Shown: positions 28,130 to 37,635, counted from the first letter of the stretch. The stretch is 64,000 bases of DNA from Mesorhizobium sp. (GCA_019635735.1 JAHBYX010000002.1:675331-739330); one strand, 5' to 3'. Numbers and translations: made by a program. The notes: generated by a model from the sequence alone, not told the origin.

Positions 28130-28144
28130 TTAGAACCATTCTAA
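28130..28144. promoter_or_regulatory. Irr operator (iron control element, ICE)
   Basis: TTAGAA-CCA-TTCTAA is a perfect dyad matching the rhizobial ICE motif bound by the haem-responsive iron regulator Irr. It lies 15 bp before the chosen mbfA start. Known mbfA genes in rhizobia are repressed by Irr when iron is scarce. Confidence 0.8.
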
Positions 28145-28159
28145 ATTGGAATGTCGTCC

Positions 28160-29143
28160 ATGCTTTCCCGTGTCTTCGGCTTTGGCCGCCGCTCGTTCGA
28201 TTCGCTCAGCGAACAGGAGGTCCTGGCGCTCGCGATTTCGTCGGAAGAGGATGACGCCCGCATCTATCGCGCCTATGCCGACGGTCTGGCCGATGCCTAT
28301 CCGAATTCGGCAAAAGTGTTCGAGCAGATGGCGGCCGAGGAAGACGGCCACCGGGCGTCGCTGATCGAACTCCACCAAGCGCGTTTCGGCGAGCGGATCC
28401 CGCTCATCCGCCGCGAGCACGTCCGCGGCTACTACGAGCGCAAGCCCGACTGGCTGGTGCGTCCGCTCGGTCTCGACAAGGTCAGGGCGATGGCCGAGGA
28501 GATGGAATCGCAGGCCGAGCGCTTCTACGTTGAAGCGGCGAAGCGCACCTCCGATGCCTCGACCCGCAAGCTGCTCGGCGCGCTGGCAGCGGCCGAGAAG
28601 TCGCACGAGACGCTCGCGCAGCGCCTCGGCAAGGAATACCTGACCGAGGACGCCCGGAGCGAGGAGGATTTCGCCGAGCGGCGGCAGTTCATCCTGACCT
28701 ACGTTCAGCCGGGCCTCGCCGGCCTGATGGATGGCTCGGTCTCGACGCTGGCTCCAATCTTCGCCGCCGCGTTTGCGACTGGCGACACCTGGCAGACCTT
28801 CCTGGTCGGCTTGTCCGCTTCGGTCGGCGCCGGCATTTCGATGGGCTTCACCGAGGCCGCGCACGACGATGGCAAGCTTTCGGGCCGCGGCTCGCCGGTC
28901 AAGCGCGGTCTGGCCTCCGGCATCATGACCGCCATCGGCGGCCTCGGCCACGCGCTGCCCTACCTCATCCCCGATTTCTGGACCGCGACGACCGTCGCGG
29001 CCATCGTCGTCTTCGTGGAGCTCTGGGCGATCGCCTTCATCCAGAACCGCTACATGGAGACGCCATTCCTGCGTGCCGCGTTCCAGGTGGTGCTCGGCGG
29101 TGGCCTTGTCTTCGCCGCCGGTGTGCTCATCGGCAACGCATGA
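28160..29143 (+). CDS. mbfA: membrane-bound ferritin / iron exporter MbfA
   Basis: 327 aa. N-terminal ferritin-like four-helix domain with iron-ligand motifs SSEEDDARIY, AAEEDGH (ExxH), EMESQAERFY and AAEKSHE (ExxH), fused to a C-terminal VIT1/CCC1 membrane domain with about five helices (VGLSASVGAGISMGFTEAA). MbfA exports iron and protects against iron and peroxide stress. ATG 28160 is chosen to match related N-termini (MLSRVFGFG); ATG 28151 is in frame. An Irr box sits directly upstream. Confidence 0.92.
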   Translation: MLSRVFGFGRRSFDSLSEQEVLALAISSEEDDARIYRAYADGLADAYPNSAKVFEQMAAEEDGHRASLIELHQARFGERIPLIRREHVRGYYERKPDWLVRPLGLDKVRAMAEEMESQAERFYVEAAKRTSDASTRKLLGALAAAEKSHETLAQRLGKEYLTEDARSEEDFAERRQFILTYVQPGLAGLMDGSVSTLAPIFAAAFATGDTWQTFLVGLSASVGAGISMGFTEAAHDDGKLSGRGSPVKRGLASGIMTAIGGLGHALPYLIPDFWTATTVAAIVVFVELWAIAFIQNRYMETPFLRAAFQVVLGGGLVFAAGVLIGNA

Positions 29144-29145
29144 GA

Positions 29146-29175
29146 AAGGGCCGGTCCTCGCGGACCGGCCCCTTC
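29146..29175. terminator. bidirectional terminator hairpin between mbfA and the DUF892 gene
   Basis: GGGCCGGTCC (29148-29157) pairs with GGACCGGCCC (29162-29171) around a TCGC loop. Short A/T stretches flank it on both sides, so it can serve both convergent genes. Confidence 0.7.
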
Positions 29176-29196
29176 GGACAGTCGGGCAGCCGAAGC

Positions 29197-29703
29197 TTAC
29201 TCGGCCGCCATCAGGTTGATCTTGCGCTCGGCAAGGCCGGTCAGCTTCTTGTCGGTAGCCATCTCTTCCTTGAGATTCTTCTCCAGAACCGCCGCGCAGT
29301 CGCTGCGGCCGAGCTTCTTGGCCCACTCGACCAGCGTGCCGTAGCGGGTGATCTCATAGTGCTCGACCGCCTGCGCCGCTGCGATCAGCGCCGCATCCAG
29401 CACCTGATCGTCGGCGATGTCTCCGGCAATCTCTTCGGCTTCCTCCAGGATACCGTCGATCGCCGGGCAGTTGACCGCCTTGGCCTTCACGCCATGCATC
29501 TCGAACACCTGCTCGACACGCACGATATGGCCCCTGGTCTCTTCGAGATGCATCTCGAAGCCCTTCTTGAGTTCGGCGTCGGTCGCCTTCTTCACCATCT
29601 TCGGCAGGTTTTTCGCGATCTGCTGTTCGGCATAGTAGATGTCGCGCAGCGTGTGGACGAAGAGATCGTCCATGGTTTTGATGTCCTTCGAAAACAGACC
29701 CAT
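29197..29703 (-). CDS. ferritin-like DUF892 (YciE/YciF family) protein
   Basis: 168 aa four-helix bundle. MGLFSKDIKTMDDLFVHTLR and DIYYAEQQIAKNLPKMVKKA start the domain; ETRGHIVRVEQVFE and HYEITRYGTL supply conserved acidic and His positions of the YciF group, which binds a di-metal centre and is linked to stress. ATG 29703 has CAGGAAG upstream on the minus strand. The frame is open to 29949, but that part carries the EcfG promoter. Confidence 0.9.
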   Translation of the reverse strand: MGLFSKDIKTMDDLFVHTLRDIYYAEQQIAKNLPKMVKKATDAELKKGFEMHLEETRGHIVRVEQVFEMHGVKAKAVNCPAIDGILEEAEEIAGDIADDQVLDAALIAAAQAVEHYEITRYGTLVEWAKKLGRSDCAAVLEKNLKEEMATDKKLTGLAERKINLMAAE

Positions 29704-29785
29704 CTTCCTGGCCCTTCCTGTTGATTGGTGTGGAGCAAGGACTGCAACGTCCTTCGGAACCGGAGCGTTTCCGGTCTGCGCGGTC

Positions 29786-29810
29786 AACGTCTGCTCGCCC
29801 GGCGGGTTCC
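29786..29810 (-). promoter_or_regulatory. EcfG-type promoter of the DUF892 gene
   Basis: On the minus strand GGAAC (29810-29806), 16 bases, then CGTT (29789-29786): the same architecture and spacing as the promoter before the csbD gene. It lies about 83 bp before the start codon. Confidence 0.7.
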
Positions 29811-30021
29811 TGTTCGGATCTGTTGCCATTTCGCCACGCCGGCCATCAGCGTGAGCGGATTCGCATACGCAGCCGCAAAACGCCGCAATTTTTCCCCCGA
29901 GGCGACACGATCGGGCGATTTCTGTCCGTTCGTTAAACGCGGGATTCACCGGCTATTCACGTTCGATCGCTAGAATGCGTCACATCGGAAGGGACATTCC
30001 GAGGGACAGGGTCAAGGTAAG

Positions 30022-30180
30022 ATGTTGCTCTGGTCAACCATCAGCCACTACGCGGTGGCCATCCGCGAATTCGTCGCTCCGACCTATCGGCCGGAACGCC
30101 ACTATATGCGCGGGCCGGGTCCGGCATGCGCGCGCCGCATGGGAGGCGCGTCGATCGAGGCGCGTGTCACCTTTCACTGA
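30022..30180 (+). CDS. small hypothetical protein
   Basis: 52 aa open frame from ATG 30022, with AAGGTAAG directly upstream, to TGA 30178-30180. Contains SHYAVAIREFVAPTYRPERH and an Arg/Gly/Ala-rich end. It matches no family I know. The clear ribosome site is the main support. Confidence 0.4.
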   Translation: MLLWSTISHYAVAIREFVAPTYRPERHYMRGPGPACARRMGGASIEARVTFH

Positions 30181-30369
30181 GCGCCGCCGGGCAGCGGTTC
30201 GCCGCGCGCGCAGGCCCTAATCCGGGCCGCCGCGGCCGCCGCCTCTTCGATTTCGATGCAGATATGCCAGCACTGGGCATTCGCGCCCGAGCGCTCGAGC
30301 AGTAGCACCGGCAGCCCGGGCAGATCGTTCCGGGCTCCGTCACTGACCTGCATTCTGCAAGCCCTGGGA

Positions 30370-33021
30370 TCAGGCCGCTGATGCCGGGGCGGTTCCCTTC
30401 TTTCGGAAAATCTCGGGCATTTCGGTTGCCGGCCGCGGCTCGCTGAACAGGAATCCCTGGAACTCCGTGCATCCTTCCGAGGACAGGCTCGTGAGCTGCT
30501 CCTGCGTCTCGACGCCTTCGGCAGTCGTGGTAATTCCCAGGCTGCTGCCCAGACCCACCACCGCGCGTACGATGGCCAGGCTCTCTTCCCGATTGGGCAG
30601 ATCCTGGATGAACGACTGGTCGATCTTGATCTTGTCGAACGGGAAGCTGCGCAGATAGCCGAGCGAGGAGTAGCCGGTGCCGAAGTCGTCCATGGCGATC
30701 CGGATACCCAGATCGCGAAGCTGATGCAGAACTGTGAAGGCGCCTTCGTTGTCCTGCAGGAGCACCAGTTCCGTGATCTCCAGCTCGAGGCGCCGCGCCG
30801 GAAGCCCCGACGTCTCCAGCGCCTTGTGCACGGCCGGAACGAGGTTCTTGCTCTTGAACTGAGCCGGCGAGAGATTGACCGCGATCGTGATGGCTTCCGG
30901 CCAGGTGGCAGCGTCGATGCAGGCCTGCTGCAGGATCCATTCACCCAGCGGAACGATCAAACCGCTTTCCTCCGCCACCGAGATGAACTCTGTCGGTTGC
31001 ACGATGCCGCGTTCCGGATGATGCCAGCGCACCAGCGCTTCGCAACTGGTGACCAGGTTGCTCTTGACGTCGATGATCGGCTGATAGTTCAGCTCGAACT
31101 CGTTGTTGACGATTGCCTTGCGCAGATCGAGTTCGAGGGTCCGCCGCGCCTGCATGCGGGCGTCCATCTCCGCCTCGAAGAAGCGATAGACGCCGCCGCC
31201 ATCGGCTTTCGCGCGGTAGAGCGCGAGATCGGCCTTCTTCATCAGCATGTCTGCCTCGTTCTCGTCCGCGGGCGACAGCGCGATACCGACACTCGAGCCG
31301 ATCACCACCTGGTGGCCCGACAGATTATAGGGCGCGATGAGCGTTTCGATGAGACGCGCCGCGAAGGCCGCGACGTCGGGCGGGGTCTCGGACGGCAGGA
31401 CCTGGACGATGGCGAACTCGTCGCCGCCCAGCCGGGCGACGAAATCCTTGCCGCGAATGCTGTCGCTCATGCGTTCGGCTGCCGCCTTCAGCAGTAGGTC
31501 GCCGATCGGATGCCCGAGCGTATCGTTCACGCTCTTGAAATGGTCGAGGTCGATGCTGAGCACCGCGACGGCCTGTGAGCGCCCAGAGCGCTGCAGGGCT
31601 TCGCCCATCTTGGCATAGAACGACGTGCGATTGAGCAGGCCGGTCAGAGCATCGTGGTGCGCCAGGTATTCGATCTCGGCCTCGGCCTGCTCCCGTTCGG
31701 TTATGTCTTCGATCGTCGCCACATAGCCGCCGTCCGATGCAACGTTGTAGCTGACGGCAATGCTCCTGCCGTCGGCGACCCGCTCGACCAGGTAACCGGA
31801 TACGCGGCCGGCCGTGTCGCTTTCCAGCCGCGCGGAGATCGCGTCGGTTTCCTCCGTCGTCCTGACGCCCTGGCCGAAGATCAGCGCCACAACTTCACGC
31901 ATCGTCATGCCTTGCTTCATGTGGTCGGGCGGCAATCGGAGTATGTCGGCGAAGCGCTGATTCCAGACGACGAGTTGATTCTGGCTGTCGAACATGACCA
32001 GACCCTGGGACATGTTCGTCAGCGCCGTATCGAGTCTCTTCCGCGAGTCGGCGAGGGCCAGTTCGTTGCGCTTGCGTTCGGTGACGTCCTGGTTGACGCC
32101 GAATGTCCTGATGGTGCGCCCCTGCTCGTCCTTGACGATGAAGAAGCGCACGACGATGTAGCCGCTCGTTCCGTCTGCATAGAGCATGCGATGCTCGAAT
32201 TCACGGCTGTAGCCCGGGTCCGTCGTCTCGATGGCCCCTTTCACCTCCTTCGCGACAATCCCGAGGTCGTCGGGATGTACGAACCGCCTCGCGTAGTCGG
32301 CTGATGCCATCTCGTAGCCGCCTACATCCGCTGCCGTCGCGTGGAAGATCCTGTAGAGATTGTCGTTGAAGATGAAGACATCTCTCAGGACGTCGTATTC
32401 CCAATTGCCGGTGCGGGCGATCTGCAACGCATTCGACAGTTGGGCCTCGCTTATCCGGAGACGCTCGTTCTGCTCGGCAAGAGTGCGCTGCGTGTCGTTC
32501 AGTTCGCCGATGGTGCGATCGAGCACGCGTAGCGGGAACGTCCTCACGGCAAGATACACGACAGCGCCCCAAAGCGCGCTCAGCGCCGCGACGATGCCGA
32601 CGAGAGGCAGCGCGCCTCGGAAGCTCGACGTCACTTCGAGGTAAGCGCGCGGGGTGCCGCCCACCGTAATGTCGGCCCGGCTCGTGATCACGGGCCATGC
32701 CTGCGGGGGACCTTCTTCGAGGACGAGCTTGCCGTCCGATGTGTAGAGCTTCTGATGGATGGGATCGCCATAGTCGGAGGGCAGTTGCATCTGCTCAACA
32801 AGGCGGAGCTGGTGATACTGCCACAACTCCTCGTGGCTATAGATATAGGTTGCGAGCCTGTTGGCGTTGAACCGGGCCTTGAATGCCAAAGTGTCCCGCC
32901 CGTCGGTATAGGCGTCGGCGAGAAACCCGGCTGGAGTGAGCACGGCCGCCAATAGCGCAATTACGATTCCTATTGTGCTGATGAGACTTCGCAGGCCAAT
33001 GGGAGCCATGGGACGCGTCAT
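30370..33021 (-). CDS. membrane PAS-GGDEF-EAL c-di-GMP signalling protein
   Basis: 883 aa. An N-terminal membrane helix and a second near residue 145 enclose a periplasmic sensor region of about 100 residues. Two PAS domains follow (about 200-320 and 335-445), then GGDEF (about 455-615, intact RLGGDEFAIVQ) and EAL (about 625-880, CEALVRWHHPERG). Both enzymatic motifs look intact, so it could make or break c-di-GMP. It overlaps the preceding binding-protein gene by 4 bp, suggesting that protein feeds the sensor. Confidence 0.93.
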   Translation of the reverse strand: MTRPMAPIGLRSLISTIGIVIALLAAVLTPAGFLADAYTDGRDTLAFKARFNANRLATYIYSHEELWQYHQLRLVEQMQLPSDYGDPIHQKLYTSDGKLVLEEGPPQAWPVITSRADITVGGTPRAYLEVTSSFRGALPLVGIVAALSALWGAVVYLAVRTFPLRVLDRTIGELNDTQRTLAEQNERLRISEAQLSNALQIARTGNWEYDVLRDVFIFNDNLYRIFHATAADVGGYEMASADYARRFVHPDDLGIVAKEVKGAIETTDPGYSREFEHRMLYADGTSGYIVVRFFIVKDEQGRTIRTFGVNQDVTERKRNELALADSRKRLDTALTNMSQGLVMFDSQNQLVVWNQRFADILRLPPDHMKQGMTMREVVALIFGQGVRTTEETDAISARLESDTAGRVSGYLVERVADGRSIAVSYNVASDGGYVATIEDITEREQAEAEIEYLAHHDALTGLLNRTSFYAKMGEALQRSGRSQAVAVLSIDLDHFKSVNDTLGHPIGDLLLKAAAERMSDSIRGKDFVARLGGDEFAIVQVLPSETPPDVAAFAARLIETLIAPYNLSGHQVVIGSSVGIALSPADENEADMLMKKADLALYRAKADGGGVYRFFEAEMDARMQARRTLELDLRKAIVNNEFELNYQPIIDVKSNLVTSCEALVRWHHPERGIVQPTEFISVAEESGLIVPLGEWILQQACIDAATWPEAITIAVNLSPAQFKSKNLVPAVHKALETSGLPARRLELEITELVLLQDNEGAFTVLHQLRDLGIRIAMDDFGTGYSSLGYLRSFPFDKIKIDQSFIQDLPNREESLAIVRAVVGLGSSLGITTTAEGVETQEQLTSLSSEGCTEFQGFLFSEPRPATEMPEIFRKKGTAPASAA

Positions 33022-33832
33022 TTCTCGATCGGCAGACTGCCGGCATCGCGCAGGAGCGTCCGACCGTGCCCCGACCGGAGGAATTCGAGCAATCGCCCGG
33101 CGGCGTCGGCGGTCGCGGGGGCGTAGACCAGGTAGAACGGCTTCTCATAGCGGTAAGCGCCGCTCTCCAGGTTCTCCGGCGTTGGTTCTACGCCGTCGAG
33201 CGGCACTGTTCTCAGATTCCTGTTTTCGGTTACGATCTGGCTCAAGCCGGCATGAACGAGCGAGCCTGGCAGCTCCTCGGCGACCGCGGCATTGTCCTGA
33301 TCGGTCGCGGTGACAGGAATCTCGGGCCGCAGCCTTGCCGTCGCAAAGGCTTCCGCCAACCCCGGGAAGTATCCCTCGACGATCGAGACGTCGGTTTCGG
33401 ACGCGATACGCAGGACGATGTGGATCGGCGATCCGTCGGCCCATTTCGGGGCCGCTGCCTCGAATATCCCCGCGATGTCTGCGCTGGCGATGGGGGGCGG
33501 CGCCGGGTGGGGGTGACCCATGCAATCGGGGTCCGGGCGAACAAGACGGCCGTCAAACCCCGCTCGGCCTCTTTTGGCTTGAGTGGTCGGGAGGAGATCG
33601 CGAGCTCGATCACGCCGTCGGCGACGGCGTTGATCGCGCCGGAACTGCCTAGGCCCGGGAGGATCTCGATCCGAGGGCCGCTCGCCGCATAGGCGTCGGC
33701 GATCCGTTGCGCCATTCCCATGCCACCGCCAGTGCCACCCAGACGCAGCGTCTGGGCTGCCGCGGTATCCGCCAACAGGGGGGCGCCAAGGAACGTGGTT
33801 GCCAACAGGACGGCCGATACAGACCTGAACAT
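33018..33832 (-). pseudogene. phosphate-binding-protein-like periplasmic protein, frameshifted
   Basis: Signal peptide at 33832 (MFRSVSAVLLATTFLGAPLL), then TLRLGGTGGGMGMAQRIADA and SSGAINAVADGVIELAISSR, a PstS-like binding fold, up to TPIAWVT. There the frame breaks near 33515-33525 in a C-rich run, and the rest (HPHPAPPPIASADIAGIFEA to the end) continues in another frame. Total length is 815 nt, one base short of a whole frame. Either a disabled gene or a sequencing error. It overlaps the GGDEF-EAL gene by 4 bp. Confidence 0.75.
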
Positions 33833-33945
33833 GCGGAACCCCTCGGTTAGGTTCGGCGATAATGCGCCATCAAACCTAAGGTTATCCTGCCGAAATAGCT
33901 TTGATTTTGCGCAACCCGGCGGCCGGCTTCTCGGGGTAAGCTGAA

Positions 33946-34323
33946 TCAATCGTTGGCAGGTTCAGACGTGCAGGCGGCAATTTTCACCGCCGCGCCCGCT
34001 CCTGTGCCGATCTCGCGGCATCGGTCTTCGGCGCAGAGCTCCCAACCTCCGGCGGTGGCGCCCGACCGCGCGAGCAGCAGCTCCCTTTGCGGCGGCAGGC
34101 TGGGCACATAGCGCCAGACCCCATCCCGCAGAACCGCGCCGTCCGGAACTTCCATTCCTGCCCCCGAGCCTTTCACGCGCGCCTCGACGATCCGCAGGCC
34201 GGCGCCCGAAAGCTCCCAGTCCTCCTCCCACCGCACCTTCTCGACCGAATGCGTCCATGCCAGCGTGAAGGAAGCGAGCGCGATCGCAGTCGCCTTGCCC
34301 CCGGCAATCAGGCAGATCGGCAT
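33946..34323 (-). CDS. DUF1850 domain-containing protein
   Basis: 125 aa with a hydrophobic N-terminus (ICLIAGGKATAIALASFTLA), then AWTHSVEKVRWEEDWEL, which is the DUF1850 core (WTHSVEK..W.E.W). DUF1850 proteins regularly accompany TAXI-type TRAP transporters; the role is unknown. The start codon overlaps the stop of the fused TRAP permease (TGATG). Confidence 0.88.
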   Translation of the reverse strand: MPICLIAGGKATAIALASFTLAWTHSVEKVRWEEDWELSGAGLRIVEARVKGSGAGMEVPDGAVLRDGVWRYVPSLPPQRELLLARSGATAGGWELCAEDRCREIGTGAGAAVKIAACTSEPAND

Positions 34324-36422
34324 CAGGCAGTGCTTGCGGCGACGGCGCGGCTGCGCCACCAATGCTGACCGAAGAACAGGACAGCCAAGGCGAAGCCGAC
34401 CTCGTCCGTGACAGGGAGCGCGGCCACCAACGTGAACGAGGCGGCGGCGGCGAGCAGTCGCTCCCACCAGGCCAGCCGAACTCGCAGGAACCCGATCACC
34501 GCCACGCCCCACAGCGCGATGGCGAGCGCCGTCTTGACGATAATGTAGGCGACCGCCGGCCAGTAACCGATCGCACCCGCCAGCGCGCCTCCGTCCTGCA
34601 GCATCAGCGCTGGCGTGTAGACCGCCATGAATGGGATGACGAAGCCGGCTGCCGCTACCTTGATCGCCTCGAGCGAGATCCTGAACCCGCTTTCCTTGGC
34701 GATCGGTGCCGCGGCGAAGCAGGCGAGCGCCACCGGCGGGGTGAGGTCGGCCAGGATGCCGAAATAGAACACGAACATGTGGCTGACGATCAGCGGCACG
34801 CCGAGGTCGAGCAGCGCCGGGCCGGCGATCGACGAGGTGATGATGTAGTTGGGGATCGTCGGAATGCCCATGCCGAGGAAGATGCAGGTGACCATCGTCA
34901 GGAGCAGGGACAGGAACAGCGAGTTCTCGCCGACCGAGACGATGAACTGTCCGAATGTGTTGGCGACGCCTGTCAGCGTCATCGTACCGACGATGACGCC
35001 GACCACGGCGCAGGCGACACCGACCGGCAGTGCATTGCGCGCGCCCTCGGCCAGCGAGTCGCGGCAGGCGGCGAGCGTGTCGCGCCCGCCGGCTACGACG
35101 AGATTGACGAGGATCAGGATCGCGACCGCCGCCATGATCGCGCCGATGCCGAAGCGGAAGAAGCTCGCCGCGACCAGTCCCAGCCCGATCCAGAAGACCG
35201 CGCGGACAACCGTGTTCGGCAGGCCCAGCGCCACCGTCGCGCCGAGGATAAGGAGAACTGTAAGAGCCAGACCCACGGTGCCGGCGAACAGCGGCGTGTA
35301 GCCGGAGAACAGCAGCCACACGAGCACCGCCAGCGGCAGGATGAGATGCCACCCGGTCTTCAGAGCGGCCATCGCCGACGGCAGCTCGGACCGCTTCAGC
35401 CCGAGCAGATTGTGCTTTCCGGCTTCGAGATGGACCATCCAGAACGCCGACGCGAAATAAAGGATGGCCGGGATGATCGCCGCCTTGACGACCTCGGAAT
35501 ACTCGACGCCCAGCGTCTCGGCCATGATGAAGGCCACCGCGCCCATTACCGGCGGCATGATCTGGCCGCCCATGGAGGCGGTCGCCTCCACCCCGCCTGC
35601 GAAGGCCGCCCGATAGCCGAACTTCTTCATCAGCGGGATGGTGAATTGGCCGGTGGTGACGACGTTGGCGACGCCCGATCCCGAGATTGTGCCCATCAGC
35701 GCAGACGAGATGACGGACACCTTCGCCGCGCCGCCCCGCGCATGCCCGACCGTGCCCAGCGACACGTCGGTGAAAAGCTTGATCATGCCCGCCTTTTCGA
35801 GGAACGAGCCGAACAGGATGAACAGGAAAATATAGGTCGCCGACACATAGGTCGGGATGCCGTAGATACCTTCCGTGCCGAAGGCCATATGATCGATGAC
35901 CTGGGTCAGGTCGTAGCCGCGGTGGTCGAACGGCCGCGGCAGGTATTCCCCGAACAGGCAATAGGCGAGGAACAGGCCCGAGATGATCGGCAAGGCCGGC
36001 CCCATGACCAGCCATGCCGCCGCGAAGACCGTGGCAAGCGCCACGCAGCCGACGACGATGTCGCGCGCCAGCAGGTCGCCCGAGCGCAGGATGAGGCCGT
36101 TGTATTCCCACCACTGGTAGAGCGCGACGAAGACACCGACGGCCGCCAGGCCCCATGCCGCCGCGCGCCAGGCGGGCGCGGCGTTGCGGGCCGCGGCGGC
36201 GAGCGGAAAGGCCAGCAGCAGCAGGAAGCCGACATGGAACGCGCGCACCACCTGGCTCGACAGGCTGATCAGATGCGCCGCGGTGGCGATCTGGTAGAGC
36301 GAGAAGACGACCGCGATCCAGAAGAGGAGGCGGCCTTCCCGCGTTGCCGGAAAGCCGGCGCCGAGAGGGTCGTGCATGTCGACGGCCGGCGGGGCGGTGC
36401 CTTGGGAAGCTGCCGTTGTCAT
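34323..36422 (-). CDS. TRAP transporter fused permease (4TM/12TM, TAXI type)
   Basis: 699 aa inner-membrane protein with about 16-18 helices. N-terminal small-subunit-like part, then the large DctM-like part with GTISGSGVANVVTTGQFTIP and GGQIMPPVMGAVAFIMAE, and MGIPTIPNYIITSSIAGPAL in the second half. It imports an organic acid, probably driven by an ion gradient. It follows the TAXI binding protein gene in the same operon. Confidence 0.94.
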   Translation of the reverse strand: MTTAASQGTAPPAVDMHDPLGAGFPATREGRLLFWIAVVFSLYQIATAAHLISLSSQVVRAFHVGFLLLLAFPLAAAARNAAPAWRAAAWGLAAVGVFVALYQWWEYNGLILRSGDLLARDIVVGCVALATVFAAAWLVMGPALPIISGLFLAYCLFGEYLPRPFDHRGYDLTQVIDHMAFGTEGIYGIPTYVSATYIFLFILFGSFLEKAGMIKLFTDVSLGTVGHARGGAAKVSVISSALMGTISGSGVANVVTTGQFTIPLMKKFGYRAAFAGGVEATASMGGQIMPPVMGAVAFIMAETLGVEYSEVVKAAIIPAILYFASAFWMVHLEAGKHNLLGLKRSELPSAMAALKTGWHLILPLAVLVWLLFSGYTPLFAGTVGLALTVLLILGATVALGLPNTVVRAVFWIGLGLVAASFFRFGIGAIMAAVAILILVNLVVAGGRDTLAACRDSLAEGARNALPVGVACAVVGVIVGTMTLTGVANTFGQFIVSVGENSLFLSLLLTMVTCIFLGMGIPTIPNYIITSSIAGPALLDLGVPLIVSHMFVFYFGILADLTPPVALACFAAAPIAKESGFRISLEAIKVAAAGFVIPFMAVYTPALMLQDGGALAGAIGYWPAVAYIIVKTALAIALWGVAVIGFLRVRLAWWERLLAAAASFTLVAALPVTDEVGFALAVLFFGQHWWRSRAVAASTA

Positions 36423-36504
36423 CGGACGGGCCTTGTGCGTGGCTGAGGCATGTAGCAGGGAGCGGGACCGGCAGCCGGTGAAGGCTGCCGGTCCGCGCCG
36501 GCCG

Positions 36505-37458
36505 TTACATCAGGCCCTTTTCCTTGTAGTAGCGCTCCGCGCCCGGATGCAGCGGCACCGGCATGCCGTCCAGCGCCTTTTTGATGTCGATCGCCTTGGC
36601 GGCATTGTGCGCCGCGACCATGTCGGGAAGGTTTTCAAACAGCTGCTTGGTCATCTGGTAAGCCGTCTCGTCCGACACGCCCTCGTGCGTGATCAGGAAG
36701 TTGCCGACAGCGGCAGTTTCCACCTCGGCATCCTGGCCCTGATAGGTGCCAGCTGGGATGGTGGCGGCCAGATACGGGCTGCCGATCTTCTCGACGTCTG
36801 CCTTGGGCACGGCCACGACCGTGATCGCCACCGACGAGGCGAGATCCTTGATCGAACCGACGCCGAGGCCGGCCGACTGCAGCGTGGCGTCGAGCTGGCG
36901 GTTCTTGATCAGCTCGACCGACTCGCCGAACGGCAAGTATTCGGTCTTGCCAAGATCCTCATATTTCATGCCGGCCGCCGCCAGGATGGCACGCGCGTTG
37001 AGCTCGGTGCCTGACTTCGGGGCGCCCACCGACAGGCTCTTGCCCTTGAGATCGGCGAGCGTCTTGATGCCGGATTCCTGGCTGGCCACGATCTGGATGT
37101 AGTTCGGATAGATCGCCGCGATGCCGCGCAGCTTGTCGAGCTTACCCGGGTATCCCGCATCGGTGTTGCCTTCCCAGGCGAACTTGACGGAGTCGCCAAG
37201 CGCGAAGGCAATCTCGCCCTTGCCCTGCTGCAGCAGGTTGAGGTTCTCGACCGATGCCTTGGTCGCCTGCACCTGGGTGCGCGCGCCTTCGATCTTGGCG
37301 CCGTAGATATTGGCGAGGGCCGCGCCCAGCGGGTAGTAGACGCCCGACGTGCCGCCGGCCAGCACGTTGATGAACTCGTCTGCCCGGGCGGCTCCGCCCG
37401 CCGACAGCGAAAATGCGATTGCTCCGGCGGCCGCGAGCCGCGCTCCGATATGCTTCAT
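36505..37458 (-). CDS. TAXI family TRAP transporter solute-binding protein
   Basis: 317 aa periplasmic protein. Signal peptide to about residue 26 (SAGGAARADE), then FINVLAGGTSGVYYPLGAAL, the TAXI hallmark (GGTSGVYYPLG), and SLSVGAPKSGTELNARAILA. Glutamate-like acids are known ligands of some members. GGAGG lies 6 bases before the ATG at 37458; the frame to 37536 is longer but lacks a signal peptide at its start. Confidence 0.94.
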   Translation of the reverse strand: MKHIGARLAAAGAIAFSLSAGGAARADEFINVLAGGTSGVYYPLGAALANIYGAKIEGARTQVQATKASVENLNLLQQGKGEIAFALGDSVKFAWEGNTDAGYPGKLDKLRGIAAIYPNYIQIVASQESGIKTLADLKGKSLSVGAPKSGTELNARAILAAAGMKYEDLGKTEYLPFGESVELIKNRQLDATLQSAGLGVGSIKDLASSVAITVVAVPKADVEKIGSPYLAATIPAGTYQGQDAEVETAAVGNFLITHEGVSDETAYQMTKQLFENLPDMVAAHNAAKAIDIKKALDGMPVPLHPGAERYYKEKGLM

Positions 37459-37567
37459 CAATGAACCTCCCAGAATATGTGCCGCTTTGCCGGCACGATG
37501 AACCCGGCATGTTAGCGAAGACGCGCCGAATGCCAACCCTTCAGGGCCAATCCTTTGGTCGGATCAT

Positions 37568-37580
37568 CTGGTTGGACCAG
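37568..37580. promoter_or_regulatory. GntR-like operator dyad between TAXI-TRAP and M24 genes
   Basis: CTGGT-TGG-ACCAG is a perfect 5-bp dyad with a 3-bp spacer, of the TGGTNNNACCA type bound by many FadR-subfamily GntR regulators. It lies in the 177-bp gap between divergent genes. No GntR gene is in the window. Confidence 0.4.
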
Positions 37581-37635
37581 TTTCCTTCTGCCGCGCTTCG
37601 GTCTAGAAACGCACAACGAGGATGGGAGGAAGCCA

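Noticed and set aside
29704..29949. longer N-terminus of the DUF892 protein
   Set aside because: The region carries the EcfG promoter and lacks a good ribosome site, while ATG 29703 has one and matches the family start.
34362..36446. 694-aa open frame antisense to the TRAP permease
   Set aside because: Extremely Arg/Asp/Glu-rich with no domain; it is the complement of hydrophobic membrane helices.
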